64,000 bases of DNA from Ktedonobacter racemifer DSM 44963 (GTDB lineage Bacteria > Chloroflexota > Ktedonobacteria > Ktedonobacterales > Ktedonobacteraceae), in the NCBI RefSeq assembly GCF_000178855.1, contig NZ_ADVG01000004.1, positions 2,542,001 to 2,606,000 of the forward strand, written 5' to 3'. This document shows, piece by piece, positions 8,739-18,695 of the stretch. The position numbers and the translations under genes are program-made. Each line of letters starts with the position of its first letter. Positions within the stretch are counted from its first letter, which is position 1. Below the pieces are notes generated by a model. The model was not told the origin of the DNA and ran no database searches. It was given only the letters and a program-made list of their open reading frames with translations.

Positions 8739-9110
8739 TCATTCGTTGCGATAGGACCCAGCGCCTGGATGGGGGGGATTGGCGCAAGGGTGTCTGGTGG
8801 GGAGTTTTGGGTTGCGATTCCGCTCGTTAGCCCACACGCGAAGCCGAGCGCTTTGGTCTGAGCGAAGCTGTTGATTGTTTGGTAATGACGCTGGTGGTTT
8901 TGCCTCTTTGGCGTAGTGATAGAGAGTAGTGCGAGAAATCCCAAGGGCTGCACACATTTCTGGAATAGAATGACTCTGGTCAGCAAACATGCGCCGAGCC
9001 AGCGCCACTTTCCCGTTGATCTTGAGCTTTCTTGGCCGTCCGCCGACGTGTCCTCTCGCCCTGGCTGCCACTAACCCTGCCTGCACTCGTGCGTTCGCGT
9101 GGGATCTGGT
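8739..9110 (-). pseudogene. Serine resolvase/invertase C-terminal fragment
   Basis: Reads AGLVAARARGHVGGRPRKLK and then IPEMCAALGISRTTLYHYAK, the DNA-binding hinge and HTH of Tn3/Hin-type serine recombinases. The catalytic N-terminal 120 residues are absent upstream. Residues after the HTH look like read-through into unrelated DNA. Probably a relic of a Tn3-like element. Confidence 0.65.
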
Positions 9111-10005
9111 GTCTGGCCTGGATGATTTTCACGATCGTCACCACCAATGGGATAGCCGACAGACTACGCTACCAGGGCGACAAAATAGCGAAAGGTGAGG
9201 ATTGGACACGAGGTCTTGTGAAGCTGATTGACCAGAAGAGAACGCTATATCAGACGGGGTGCAAAGAGTGGGGAGATGGAGCAAGCAGTGAGATATGGCC
9301 TATCCTGGTTGGAAATAGTCCCACAATACCCGCGAAATAGTCAGATATCCCCACAGAACTACACAGAAAGCTACCAGAAACACAGCCAGGTAGTTTCTTT
9401 TATGCCCTTGACGTTGGATGAACGAGCCAGGGACGAGGTCTCGGACTGATAGGTTCCTGGTCTCACATACTGCTCACTTACCAAGCGAGCGGCGGCGAAT
9501 GGACTGTGACATTGACAGGCACCAATCTTTTCCTCTGTCCTAGTGCTGCATGAATACATCAGGCTTATAGGGTCCTTATCATGTGCTCACGTAGTACCGC
9601 TTGGTTGCTAGTAAATAGCGCGAATGTTCGACGATTTTTAAGGTGAATGGTAGGAAATCAGCGTGAAACACGGGATTCGACCATCCATCACCATAGAAAG
9701 TCGCTCTACAAGCGGACGTTTGCCCACCGTTTTTGTGAATTCACAGCAACGTGGTTCGCATCACGTTCGCTTCTTTGAGCTTCAAAGAGGCAGAAAGAGC
9801 AAACAAAATGGCCGATCCAGTGTCCTTGTTGAACCAATGCGCACCGTTTTTGTAGAGGCGAGTGCAGGGAAAGCTTGAAGTGCTCTCTCAGCTTGGTGCT
9901 CGAATGGACACATGACGAGTGCTGCGCATCGCTTCTGGAGCCATGTGTTTAGGCAACCAATACTCGATTCCCACCATTCGCGCCGATTTCCCATCGACAT
10001 TACGT
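9111..10005. other. About 900 bases without a recognisable gene
   Basis: Short frames on both strands lack ribosome sites and do not resemble known families. I see no repeat or inverted structure of note. Probably decayed mobile-element DNA. Confidence 0.4.
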
Positions 10006-10632
10006 TCAGCCCTTCGCAAGCTTGTTGACAATCTCTTGAGCGGTCAGGATCGCTGAGGCATATGACGGGAGATTTATTTCGAGCGAAGCCTTCATCTCAT
10101 CCCAGGAAAAACTCGCCGTCGCATCTTTGACCATCGTCACTTCATAACCGAGTTCTATTGCATGCCTGACCGTTGACTCGACACAGGTGTTGGCTTTCAG
10201 GCCAATGACAACGAGCTTGTGGACTCCATGTCTTTTCAGGAGAAGGTCAAGATCTGTATTGGCAAAGCCACTTGAGCACCAGTGCTCCTGTGCAACCGTT
10301 TCGCCGGGTTGTGGAAGAAAATCAGGGTGAATTTCGCCGCCCCAGGTGCCATCTTCAAAGGTCTTGTGTTCCCAAGCTTCTCGCTGGATAGGAGCAATGT
10401 ATTTCCACGTCTCGTAATCCCTTGCCCGGTAGCGGTGGTGCAGAGCGAAGAAAATCCGCAAGTTGGCTCGCCGTGCCGCTTCGAGCACGGCCTTCATGTT
10501 CGATACACACGAGGTAGCCTCAACCACTTCTTGCACGCGCGGCCAAAGCTTGCCCCCTGGTGAGATGAAATCGTTGTAGGGGTCTATCACGAGGAGCCCC
10601 GTCAAGTGTTTTTCGTAGGTCAAATCCTTCAT
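10006..10632 (-). CDS. Isochorismatase-family cysteine hydrolase
   Basis: A 208-residue single-domain protein. The N-terminal strand LLVIDPYNDF supplies the catalytic Asp, and VVIGLKANTCVESTVRHA carries the nucleophilic Cys after the usual cis-peptide region. The length matches the family (180-220). Members hydrolyse isochorismate, nicotinamide, N-carbamoyl compounds and similar substrates; the substrate here is not evident. ATG 10632 has GAGAAGGAG 6-7 bases upstream. It stands alone between decayed regions. Confidence 0.85.
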   Translation of the reverse strand: MKDLTYEKHLTGLLVIDPYNDFISPGGKLWPRVQEVVEATSCVSNMKAVLEAARRANLRIFFALHHRYRARDYETWKYIAPIQREAWEHKTFEDGTWGGEIHPDFLPQPGETVAQEHWCSSGFANTDLDLLLKRHGVHKLVVIGLKANTCVESTVRHAIELGYEVTMVKDATASFSWDEMKASLEINLPSYASAILTAQEIVNKLAKG

Positions 10633-11233
10633 CTCGACTCCTTCTCATCGCACGCATGCCAAGCGTTCGATGCTCACTGCAGTTTCATCAATCTGTCCTT
10701 CAGATGAAGAGCTTCCTTTGATCCATTTGTTCCCTTTCCTCAGTATCATCGGCTCCCGCTCACAGAAAAAAAGGGGTCCATTTTCTTTAGTTCAGCGGAG
10801 CCTTTCGTTCTCCTGCCCGTTCGACAGAGAAGCGCAAGGAGAAATAGGACGTCACTCAATAAAACTGCACCTTTGTGGGTAATGCTTGGTTTGCTTTTTC
10901 AACCAACGAGCGCATCTCTTTCACTTGCGGCTGCTTCAGCGCATCATCAGCCACAAACCAGTACGATCATTTGACAAAATCGGCCAATTTACAACGCATC
11001 GATGGAAAAAGCCGCATCGGGAACAGCGTGACCTGGAGGCAAACCACCGATTCCCAGATTTCGCGCCGATTTCCCAGGTTTCACCTCAAAATCCGTCGAA
11101 GTTCCTCCGAAAATAGGCTTCTAATGCTGAGATAAAGTCTCAGGTGCAGCCCTTTTTCATCCGCTTTCATGTCGCAGCGCGACATCACGCTTTGGCCCAA
11201 TTTACTAGTTGCTGAGTGAGTGGCGACGACACT
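10633..11233. other. Intergenic region with no clear gene
   Basis: About 600 bases upstream of the isochorismatase gene and before the next IS. No credible frame; the segment TTCGCGCCGATTTCCCA at about 11057 also occurs at about 9968, a possible trace of an old duplication. Confidence 0.4.
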
Positions 11234-12836
11234 TAGTACTAGTTTGCGGTGCGAAATGGAGCCACTGAAGCGGCTTGAGAGCAGAAAGAGCGAAGAAAGA
11301 GCGTGGTAGAATGAACAAGAGGGGCTTATCAGGCAGAGAAAGGAAGGGCCATGCTCATCGATTGCTACCAACCAGAAGATGTGTTTGCCCGCGTGCCCGA
11401 GGTGGCAGCCCAAACCGATCCTGTCCTCAAGCAGTTGGATGGGTTGCTCGACGATGATGACCTCTATCAGCACGTCCGTGGAGATCTGGGGAAGCGCTAT
11501 CGCTGGACGCTGGTGCATGGGCGGCATTCGACGCCGGTGGAAGTGATCTTGCGCATGCTCATCTGCAAACACTTGTATCAGTGGAGCTTTCAAGAAACGG
11601 AGGAACGCGTCAAGGACAGCCTGGTGCTGCGCTGGTTTTGCCGCGTCTATGCGTGAGCGAGTCCCTGATGATACCACGCTCATTCGCTGGGCCCACACCA
11701 TCCGCCCAGAGACGGTGCATACCCTCAATGACCGCGTGGTGCATCTGGCGAGGCAGGCCAAGGTCACCAGCGGACGCAAACTGCGCCTTGACGCCACCTG
11801 TGTGCAGACCAACATTCATCATCCCACCGACAGTGGCTTGCTCGTGGATAGCGTGCGGGTGCTCTCCCGCTTTGTGCAGCGGGCCAAACCACTGGTGGAG
11901 GGCACGCTCTTGTCAGTGAAGCAAGCCTGCCGGAGCCGAGTGCGCTCAGCGCGTCGTGCTGCGCAGTCGTTGCATCGGCTGTTGCGGCGCAAAGGGGAGC
12001 AGAAAGATGAACAGCAGAAAGAACTCTACCAGAAGTTGATCACGACCACGCAACAGATGGTCAAGCAGGCCAAGCAGGTTGCGACGAGTTTACATCACCA
12101 GCCGCAAGCACTAGCTCAGCAACTGCTCTGCTCAGTCCAGCAGGTGCTCCCGCTCATCGAGCAAGTCATTACCCAAGCGAGCGTGCGGGTGCTGGAAGGC
12201 AAGAAGGTGGCCTCTCACGAGAAAGTGCTCAGCTTGCACGAACCACACACCCGCGCCATCCCACGTCACAAAGGCGGGGCCCTGGTGGAGTTCGGTCGGC
12301 ACGTGGTGCTCGACGAGGTAGAGGGGGGCATCGTCACGCGCTTTGAGATCTGCGAGGCTCCTCATGAGCATGGACAGGCTGATGAAGCACTTGCCCATCA
12401 TCAGCCCCTCTTTGCGCACCCTCCGCGCTGGTTGGTCGGCGATCGCGGGGTTCACGCTGCAGGGACGCGTGAGCGAGCGCAAGCCGCAGGGGTCAAGGTG
12501 GTGGCGATCCCTGCGGAGGGCAAGCGCTCGCAGGAGCAACGAGCCCAAGAACACACACGAGCCTTCAAACGGGCCTACCGCTGGCGTGCGGGGATCGAGG
12601 GGCGCATTCACAGCCTGCGCCGCGATTATGGGTTGCGCAGATGTGCCTATCACGGGGAAGACGGGATGCAACGTTGGATCGGTCTGGGCATCATCTCCAG
12701 TAACCTGCGCCATATTGCCCAGGCCACGGTCGCCTAGGGCTCATCCAGAGAGAACCTCATCCATGATACCGAGAGCAATGGCTCTCAACGCCCTTCTCAT
12801 GCGCTTCTCTCCATTTCGCACCGCAAACTAGTACTA
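11234..12836 (+). mobile_element. IS element with 28-bp perfect terminal inverted repeats
   Basis: TAGTACTAGTTTGCGGTGCG followed by AAATGGAG at 11234-11261 recurs inverted at 12809-12836. It encloses a single transposase interrupted by a frameshift. I did not find a target duplication. The right end abuts another inverted repeat at 12832-12958. Confidence 0.75.
11351..12737 (+). pseudogene. 'ISNCY'-type DDE transposase, frameshifted
   Basis: The first frame (11351-11656, 101 residues) carries LLDDDDLYQHVRGDLGKRY and HSTPVEVILRMLICKHLYQW and stops at TGA. The second (11649-12737, 362 residues) continues with VPDDTTLIRW, RKLRLDATCVQTNIHHPTDS and WLVGDRGVHAAGTRERA, ending in a helical region. 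Homologues are normally a single protein of about 460 residues, so a one-base change at TATGCGTGAG near 11650 is the simplest reading. The two frames overlap by 8 bases, so re-initiation or programmed frameshifting is an alternative. Confidence 0.7.
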
Positions 12837-12958
12837 CAGTCCCACTTAGCGAGGTATATATGTTACGAAGTGGTTTCTTAGGCTCCTTCTTTGTAGAAGA
12901 CTTGTAATATGGCAGTGAGCCTGTGGAGCCACCCCACGTTTTAAGTGGTGCTGTAGTA
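12832..12958. repeat. 127-bp element with 17-bp imperfect inverted ends
   Basis: TACTACAGTCCCACTTA at 12832 and TAAGTGGTGCTGTAGTA at 12942 are inverted copies (15 of 17). It is non-coding and could be a MITE, or an older target into which the neighbouring IS landed. Confidence 0.4.
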
Positions 12959-13219
12959 TTAGACCGTGTTTTGGAATGCGCGGCGGTAATTCTGCATGGA
13001 CAAAAGAGCAAGATAGGAGAAGTTTTTGCTTTGTAAGATGGTAGAATGTCTTGCATGCAATTGGGGAGCGGAAGACCTTTGTCTCAAGACATCCAGGAGA
13101 GCAGACGACTCAAGTTGAGAGAAACGCAGTCTTTACGTTCTGGGGTTGTTCTGCTTCAGTCTCAAAGAGCATGATCGGAAAAGACTTTCGGCTCTTCATG
13201 GATTGGAAAGGAAACCATC

Positions 13220-13942
13220 ATGAAATTGCTTCTCACCTCGGCTGGCATCAAAAACGACAGCATTCGCAACGCTCTGGTTGATCTGTTGGGCAAACCGATT
13301 ACCGAGTCCAGCGCCCTCTACATTCCCACCGCGATCTACCCCTTCCCTGGCGGTGCTGCCATGGCCTGGCGGCTGATCCACGGCCCCTTGTGCGAATTGG
13401 GATGGAAGTCGTTGGGCGTGCTGGAGCTCACCGCTCTGCCCAGTATCCAAGAAGACTGTTGGGTCCCAATGCTTAAGGAGACGGACACCCTGCTGGTTGG
13501 CGGCGGCGATCCCCTGTATCTGTGCCACTGGATGCGACAGTCGGGACTGGCAGACCTGTTGCCCTCTCAGCTGCGCGAGACGGTCTACGTGGGGGTGAGT
13601 GCCGGGAGCATGGCGGCGGCCGCCACCTTCGGCGAGACCTACCGTGATCCGCGCAGGGGCAGCGGTGAATCGCTCACGTCGGAAGACATCGTGTTCGCCA
13701 CACCCCAGGGAGAAATCAGCAGGATCTTGGTCACGGCTCAGGGAGTGGGACTGGTTGACTTTGCGTTGATTCCGCACCTGGATCACGAGGATCACCCGGA
13801 CGCTTCCCTGGCCAACGCAGAAAAGTGGGCTGCGAGGCTACCCATGCCAACGTACGCGATCGACGATCAGACCGCCATCAAAGTGATCGACGGAGCAGTC
13901 GAAGTGGTCTCCGAAGGCCATTGGAAACGGTTTACGCCCTAA
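13220..13942 (+). CDS. Peptidase S51-like (class I glutamine amidotransferase-fold) protein
   Basis: A 240-residue cytosolic protein. It starts MKLLLTSAGI and has the nucleophile elbow VGVSAGSMAAA (Ser near residue 129), the GGGDPLYL segment and a His in PHLDHEDHPD, as in the S51/dipeptidase E superfamily. Members cleave Asp-X dipeptides or cyanophycin-type substrates, but many in this branch are uncharacterised. ATG 13220 follows GGAAAGGAAACC. Its stop at 13942 lies directly against the neighbouring IS5 element, which reads toward it on the other strand. Confidence 0.8.
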   Translation: MKLLLTSAGIKNDSIRNALVDLLGKPITESSALYIPTAIYPFPGGAAMAWRLIHGPLCELGWKSLGVLELTALPSIQEDCWVPMLKETDTLLVGGGDPLYLCHWMRQSGLADLLPSQLRETVYVGVSAGSMAAAATFGETYRDPRRGSGESLTSEDIVFATPQGEISRILVTAQGVGLVDFALIPHLDHEDHPDASLANAEKWAARLPMPTYAIDDQTAIKVIDGAVEVVSEGHWKRFTP

Positions 13943-14752
13943 TGGGGTGTTTGGGAACGGGTCGTTCTTGGGCCCCAAACGAGCGAGGAGCAACCGAATC
14001 ATTGCCACTTGGATCAGTGTTTCACTCGTCTGCACTTTTCGCTCGTAATCCTTACTCATTCTTCTGTTACGAGAAATCCAACTGAATGTTCGCTCCACGA
14101 CCCATCTACGGGGCACCACGCTGAAACCGCGGGTGCCTGATGGGTGTTCCACGACTTCCAGTTCCCAATCTCCTGTGGCTTGACACCACTCAGCTAACTC
14201 CTGCCCATGATAGGCCGCATTTGCCCAAATCTTTTTCAGACGCGGCACGAAGAACTTGAGCCCTGCAAGGAGACAACGAGCCCCCTTGGTATCATGCGTA
14301 TCGGCAGGGGTTACGTAGATGGAAATGGGGATACCTAGCGTATCCACGAGGAGATGCCGTTTTCTCCCTTTGATGTGTTTGTGGGCATCGTAGCCACAGA
14401 TCCCAGACGACTCCTCAACCGTTTTCACGCTTTGGGAATCCATGCTGGCTGCACTTGGGTCAGGGTGCCTTCCTTGTCGTTCTCGTTCAGCCTGGTGCAA
14501 CGCCCGCAGCAAAAGCGTCCAGGTCCCTTTGAGGCGCAGGCGCCGGAAGTGATAAAAGACCGTTTGCCATGGCGGAAAGTTGGTTGGCAGGTAACGCCAT
14601 GGGCAACTAGTGCGCAAAACGTAAAAGATGGCATTAAAAATGGCACGCAGGGAGTGGGCGGGTGGCCCGCCTCGTTTGGACTGGAGAGGGAGGTGGCGCT
14701 GCAGGCACTCCCACTCCGCATCAGACAGATTACTGGGATAACTTGTATTCAT
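13943..14752 (-). CDS. IS5-family (IS427-type) transposase
   Basis: Starts MNTSYPSNLSDAEWECLQRH. It has the DDE features ASMDSQSVKTVEESSGICGY (first Asp), IWANAAYHGQELAEW (where the second catalytic Asp is usually written DxxY; here it is Asn-Ala) and RRWVVERTFSWISRNRRMSKD (Glu). Group length is about 260-280. The frame stays open past the IS boundary to 13838, antisense to the peptidase gene, because the IS lost or never had its own stop; I end the call at the inferred IS edge. The apparent change of the second Asp to Asn suggests an inactive enzyme. Confidence 0.7.
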
Positions 14753-14813
14753 CCTTCCAGTTTATCGTGTGAGGCCATCTCTGCGATTAACAAAACACGG
14801 TCTTAGTGCAAGA

Positions 14814-15943
14814 TTACGAAACCTTTTCGGGAAGAGATAAATGTGGCTCATATGCACACCCATAATAGGCACAGACTCGCTCAGCGAGGTGGTGAGCCGA
14901 AAGCAACCCATTGGTTTCGGCCACATTGCGTTTGCCATGGACCCACTTGGGCTCAATTGGATTGAGCCAGGGACTTTTGGTGGGCAGTTGGAAAGGCAAA
15001 ATCCGTACCCCTTCGTCCGTTTGTTTGACAGCGAGGTTGTGTTTTCTGATCCAGGTGCGCACCATCTTACTCACATGCCAGGAGGCGTTGTCCCAGATGA
15101 GGAGCCACTGACGTTTGCCTTGTGCGGCCAATTGCTGACAACACCAGTCCAGAAACTGGATGGTGATCTCACTCACCGGGCGTCCTGTGACAAAACGAAG
15201 CCACATCTGCTCTCGCACGGGTTCCTCCGTGGTTCCGTTTTGCCAGAGGACACCATAGCAAGCCAATGCTTTTGGGTCAGGGTCATTCTTTTGCCAGGAT
15301 TGCTCAACCAAACGGACTGGGTACTCTGGATCTTGCCAGGTGTGAAGGCGTGGAAGAGCAAATCGGCTCCACCAGACCTCGTCGAGGAAGCCAATGGCCC
15401 AATCAGAGCGGGGTTGAGCGTACGCGATCAAGCGGTCACGAGCCTTTTTTTTCGTGCATACTGCGGATCGGGGCTGGTAATCCAGTGCTTGGCTCGTTTC
15501 CAACTGACGCCCAAGCGCTTGAGCGCGCGGCGGACACTGGCAGCAGTGGTCGGGGCAGCTACGAGTCCTTGTGACAAGCAGATTTGCGCCACCAGTGGGA
15601 GAGACCAGAGATTGCGCTCGATACCAAAATCGCGCGGGCTGCGATGGAGCAGATCGCGCAAGGCTGGCAGATTCTCGTCGGCAATGCTGGTGCGTAGCCG
15701 ATGAGGGCGACAGGACTCCTTCTTGAGCACGTCGAGCCCCTGCTCGTTGAAGTCTTTGATCACATTGCGCACTGTCTGGTCGTCGCAGCCCAGCTGCCGC
15801 GCAATGGCGATGGCTCGCTCTCCACGGGCTGAAGCCAGAAGGATCTGGCAACGGCGTAGCACAAAGGCTGAGCCGGAGCGTAAGTGAGCCTCGATATGGG
15901 CTCGCTCGGATTCGGTGAGTGGTCGAATGAAAATGGGTTGCAT
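14814..15943 (-). CDS. IS630-family transposase, OrfA/OrfB with -1 frameshift
   Basis: OrfA (15943-15428) holds the HTH: LRRCQILLASARGERAIAIA and LGCDDQTVRNVIKDFNEQGL. OrfB continues in the -1 frame with FLDEVWWSRF (Asp), WLLIWDNASWHVSK (Asp) and SPWLNPIEPKW (Glu). The switch is at a run of eight A (near 15449), giving an A-AAA-AAA slippery sequence in the OrfA frame. Programmed -1 frameshifting at A-runs is known for IS630 elements, so I treat this as one functional gene of about 375 residues rather than a pseudogene. OrfA ATG is 15943. Confidence 0.8.
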
Positions 15944-15984
15944 ACCTTCTCATATCGGCTACTTTCCTACTTTCTTTTGGACGA

Positions 15985-16016
15985 TTGCATTAGGGACTCA
16001 AGAATAATTAATGATC
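15985..16016. repeat. Possible solo ISAzo13-type end
   Basis: TAGGGACTCAAGAATAATTA then ATGATCCC resembles the inverse of the right end of the ISAzo13 remnant at about 19898-19927 (TAAGGGATTCAAGAATTATT then AACTATCCC). Either a solo end or the partner of a composite arrangement. Confidence 0.35.
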
Positions 16017-16197
16017 CCAGATAGCTGACAGGTTTCATTAACTCTACCTGAACCTCTTTTGAGTTTCCTCTGGAAGCATGGTACTGAAAGCTGTGGTTGA
16101 TTGCGGCGCGAATTGTGCATGCAAGCGATTTCAGGTATTTGCGCCTCACCTCCCATACGCCTTATGAGTGTGTCAGATCCGCTTTTCATGTCATTTA

Positions 16198-17181
16198 TCA
16201 CCAGTCGCGCCATATGCGCCTCTCCCCTTGTTTTTGCTGAAAAGTATGACGATAGGCCTGTGGTGAGATATGGAGAAAACGCTGGAAGTGCAAGCGCAGC
16301 GTCGCCGCTGAATGAAAACCACAGCACGAGGCAATCTGCTCAACGGGCTCGTTGGTCGTTTCCAGAAGACGCTGAGCCAGCACAATGCGCTGCTGAAGTA
16401 TCCATTGATAGGGAGCCATCCCCAGGGTCGCGCTGAAACGGCGTGCGAAGGTCCGCCGGCTCATTGCAGCCTGGGCAGCCAGTTGCTCGATGGTAAACTC
16501 TCTGTCGAGGTGGGCCGCGATCCACGCCAGGGTCGCGCCAAAGGGGTCGTTCTCATCCAGGTCGGGAAAGGGCGTCTCGATATATTGCGCCTGTCCGCCC
16601 TCGCGATGCAGAGGAACAACCATCCGCCGCGCAACAGCCGCAGCAATTTCAGCTCCGTAATCCTGGCGCACAATATAGAGAGACAGGTCGATAGCCGCTG
16701 CCGTTCCTGCAGCCGTTAACACCTGGCCATCATCGACATAGAGCACGTGGGGATTGACCTGGACTTTGGGATAGCACGTGGCCAGTTCCGCGGCCCAGGC
16801 CCAGTGGGTCGTGGCCCGGCGCCCATCGAGCAAGCCCGCAGCAGCCAGGAGGAAGGCTCCTGTGCAAAAAGAGATGACACGCGTGCCACGCTGATAAGCC
16901 GCACGCAAAGCCTCAAGCAAATCGTCTGGCGCGGTCGCGGTACGAAAACGAGGAGAACTGGGCACAATGATCGTGTCTGCCTCCGCGAGATGCTCCAGAT
17001 GATAGGGAGTGCTCAGGGGAAGGCCGGTAGAAGTCCGAACTGGCCCTGGTTCTGTGGCACAAATCAGAAGCCGATACCAGGGTACCTTCAATTCAGCGCG
17101 TTCAATCCCAAAAATTTCCGTAGCTACTCCCAATTGAAAAAGATTCACCGCGTCGTACGCAATGATCGCAATCGTATACAT
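16198..17181 (-). CDS. GlxA-family AraC-type transcriptional regulator
   Basis: A 327-residue protein with an N-terminal DJ-1/PfpI-like domain (MYTIAIIAYDAVNLFQLGV; VISFCTGAFLLAAAGLLDGR with the elbow Cys) and a C-terminal AraC HTH pair (FTIEQLAAQAAMSRRTFARR and EPVEQIASCCGFHSAATLRL). The family regulates catabolic or transport genes. I use ATG 17181, the natural domain start, since the longer frame adds 110 residues of non-homologous, probably antisense sequence. It is divergent from the MFS gene at 17362 and probably controls it; an inverted TGGCAAAA/TTTTGCCA pair lies between them. Confidence 0.85.
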   Translation of the reverse strand: MYTIAIIAYDAVNLFQLGVATEIFGIERAELKVPWYRLLICATEPGPVRTSTGLPLSTPYHLEHLAEADTIIVPSSPRFRTATAPDDLLEALRAAYQRGTRVISFCTGAFLLAAAGLLDGRRATTHWAWAAELATCYPKVQVNPHVLYVDDGQVLTAAGTAAAIDLSLYIVRQDYGAEIAAAVARRMVVPLHREGGQAQYIETPFPDLDENDPFGATLAWIAAHLDREFTIEQLAAQAAMSRRTFARRFSATLGMAPYQWILQQRIVLAQRLLETTNEPVEQIASCCGFHSAATLRLHFQRFLHISPQAYRHTFQQKQGERRIWRDW

Positions 17182-17207
17182 GGCAATTTCTTCATGCTTT
17201 CTGTCTC

Positions 17208-17271
17208 TTCTGCTGCTGGCAGATCTTCTCTGCTGCTGGCAAAATATTAACACATCGATTGTTTTTTGCCA
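17208..17271. promoter_or_regulatory. Divergent GlxA/MFS control region
   Basis: The 180-bp divergent spacer contains a 14-bp direct repeat TTCTGCTGCTGGCA-type (17208 and 17228) and an inverted pair TGGCAAAA (17237-17244)/TTTTGCCA (17264-17271) separated by 19 bp. Both are plausible AraC-type operator sites. No promoter hexamers are clear. Confidence 0.35.
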
Positions 17272-17361
17272 AACAATGAGCAATTTGAGCAGACGTGGGA
17301 TCACAACGGAGCTCACCTCCAGTGCGGTTGCTGCTCTGCACATCTCTGAAAGGATTCCATT

Positions 17362-18672
17362 TTGGACATACCCACAAAGCGGCTTGCCACTTTTTTGCAG
17401 AACCTGCGCTTCTCGCGCTCTTTCTGGTTCCTGGTCACCGGCTCCTTCATCAACAAAGCTGGCAATTTTATCATGCCTTTCTTTACGTTGTATCTGACCT
17501 CCCTTCACCATCTGTCTATCAGTGCCGCGACGCTCATCATCTCACTGATGGGCCTTGGCTCGCTGGGTGCCGGGATCTGCGGGGGGATACTGGCTGATAG
17601 AATTGGACGACGCGTAACGCTGCTCTTCAGCCTGGTCGCGACAGCCACCCTGATGCTGGCCCTCGGCTTCGCCCAGACGCTGCCCCTGATTATTCCGCTC
17701 GCTATCCTCTACCAGTTCTTCAATGAGCTCTTTCGCCCTGTGACCTCGGCGGCCATAGCGGACCTGGTGCCACCAGAAGAGCAGACGCGAGCTTATGCCC
17801 TGCGCTATTGGGCGAACAACATTGGCAACGCGATTGGACCGCTCATCGCCGGGCTGATTGCCCCCATCTCCTATCTCCTCCTCTTTCTGGGAGACGCGCT
17901 CACAACCTGCAGCTTTAGCCTGCTGATCTGGTTCGGGGTACCTGAAACGGGTCAGAGTAACCGTTCGCATGTCAAAAAACAGCTGGAGAGGAAAGCGCCC
18001 ACAAAGCTCCCTCTTCGTCAGGCTTTTACTGATCCCTGGCTTTGGTCCTACGCGTTGCTGGCGCTCCTGTTCGACTGTGTCTATATACAATCGACGACTG
18101 CGCTGCCGCTTGACATGTACGCACATGGAATGAGTACGCTGGCTTTCGGTACGGTAATGGCGGTAAACGCGGTTCAGATCGTTTTCGTTAGCCTGCCGCT
18201 GACCACACTTTTTCGACGCGTCAATCGGCACCTTTCGCTGGCCATAGCCGCGCTGATGTTGGGCACGGGCATGGGCCTCTATATCTGGCTACATATGTAT
18301 GCTGGCTATATCCTGGGAGTGCTGTTCTGGACCGTTGGAGAAATTCTCTCCTACCCGATTGCACTGGCGCTGATCGCGGAACTCTCTCCGCCCCTCCTGC
18401 GTGGCTCGTATCAGGGAATCTACAGCAGCATTCGCGCGCTGTCTTCGCTTCTCGCTCCCGCGCTGGGTGGCCTGATCCTTGAACAGTTAGGCCCAACCGC
18501 TTTGTGGAGCAGTTGTTTTGTGGTCAGCGCACTCATCGCTTGCGGCTATCTGATCCTGAACAAGCTGCGCCAGCCCCAACACATCAAGTGGGGCTGCGTT
18601 GCAAAAACACTGAGAGACTCTCGAAAACTAAATTGTTCCAGAGAGGATATGGCCAAAGATGATAGACTGTAG
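17362..18672 (+). CDS. MFS transporter
   Basis: A 436-residue twelve-helix transporter with the A-type motif GGILADRIGRRVTLLFSLVA near residue 80. The start is TTG 17362, preceded by AAAGGATTCCATT. It is divergently transcribed from the GlxA-type regulator, so it is likely the regulated exporter. The last 25-30 residues after LNKLRQPQH appear to be encoded by the adjoining ISAzo13 end (reading CVAKTLRDSRKLNC), so the native C-terminus was replaced by the insertion, with little effect on the helices. The substrate is unknown; the DHA1 drug exporter branch is likely. Confidence 0.85.
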   Translation: MDIPTKRLATFLQNLRFSRSFWFLVTGSFINKAGNFIMPFFTLYLTSLHHLSISAATLIISLMGLGSLGAGICGGILADRIGRRVTLLFSLVATATLMLALGFAQTLPLIIPLAILYQFFNELFRPVTSAAIADLVPPEEQTRAYALRYWANNIGNAIGPLIAGLIAPISYLLLFLGDALTTCSFSLLIWFGVPETGQSNRSHVKKQLERKAPTKLPLRQAFTDPWLWSYALLALLFDCVYIQSTTALPLDMYAHGMSTLAFGTVMAVNAVQIVFVSLPLTTLFRRVNRHLSLAIAALMLGTGMGLYIWLHMYAGYILGVLFWTVGEILSYPIALALIAELSPPLLRGSYQGIYSSIRALSSLLAPALGGLILEQLGPTALWSSCFVVSALIACGYLILNKLRQPQHIKWGCVAKTLRDSRKLNCSREDMAKDDRL

Positions 18673-18695
18673 TCAAAAAGCGTTGGAGGCGAAAG

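Noticed and set aside
15998..16327. 109-codon minus-strand frame
   Set aside because: Spans the GlxA-gene end and an IS-like end; no start site and no family resemblance.
17182..17511. N-terminal extension of the GlxA-type regulator
   Set aside because: The 110 extra residues are not homologous and overlap the divergent promoter region and the MFS start.
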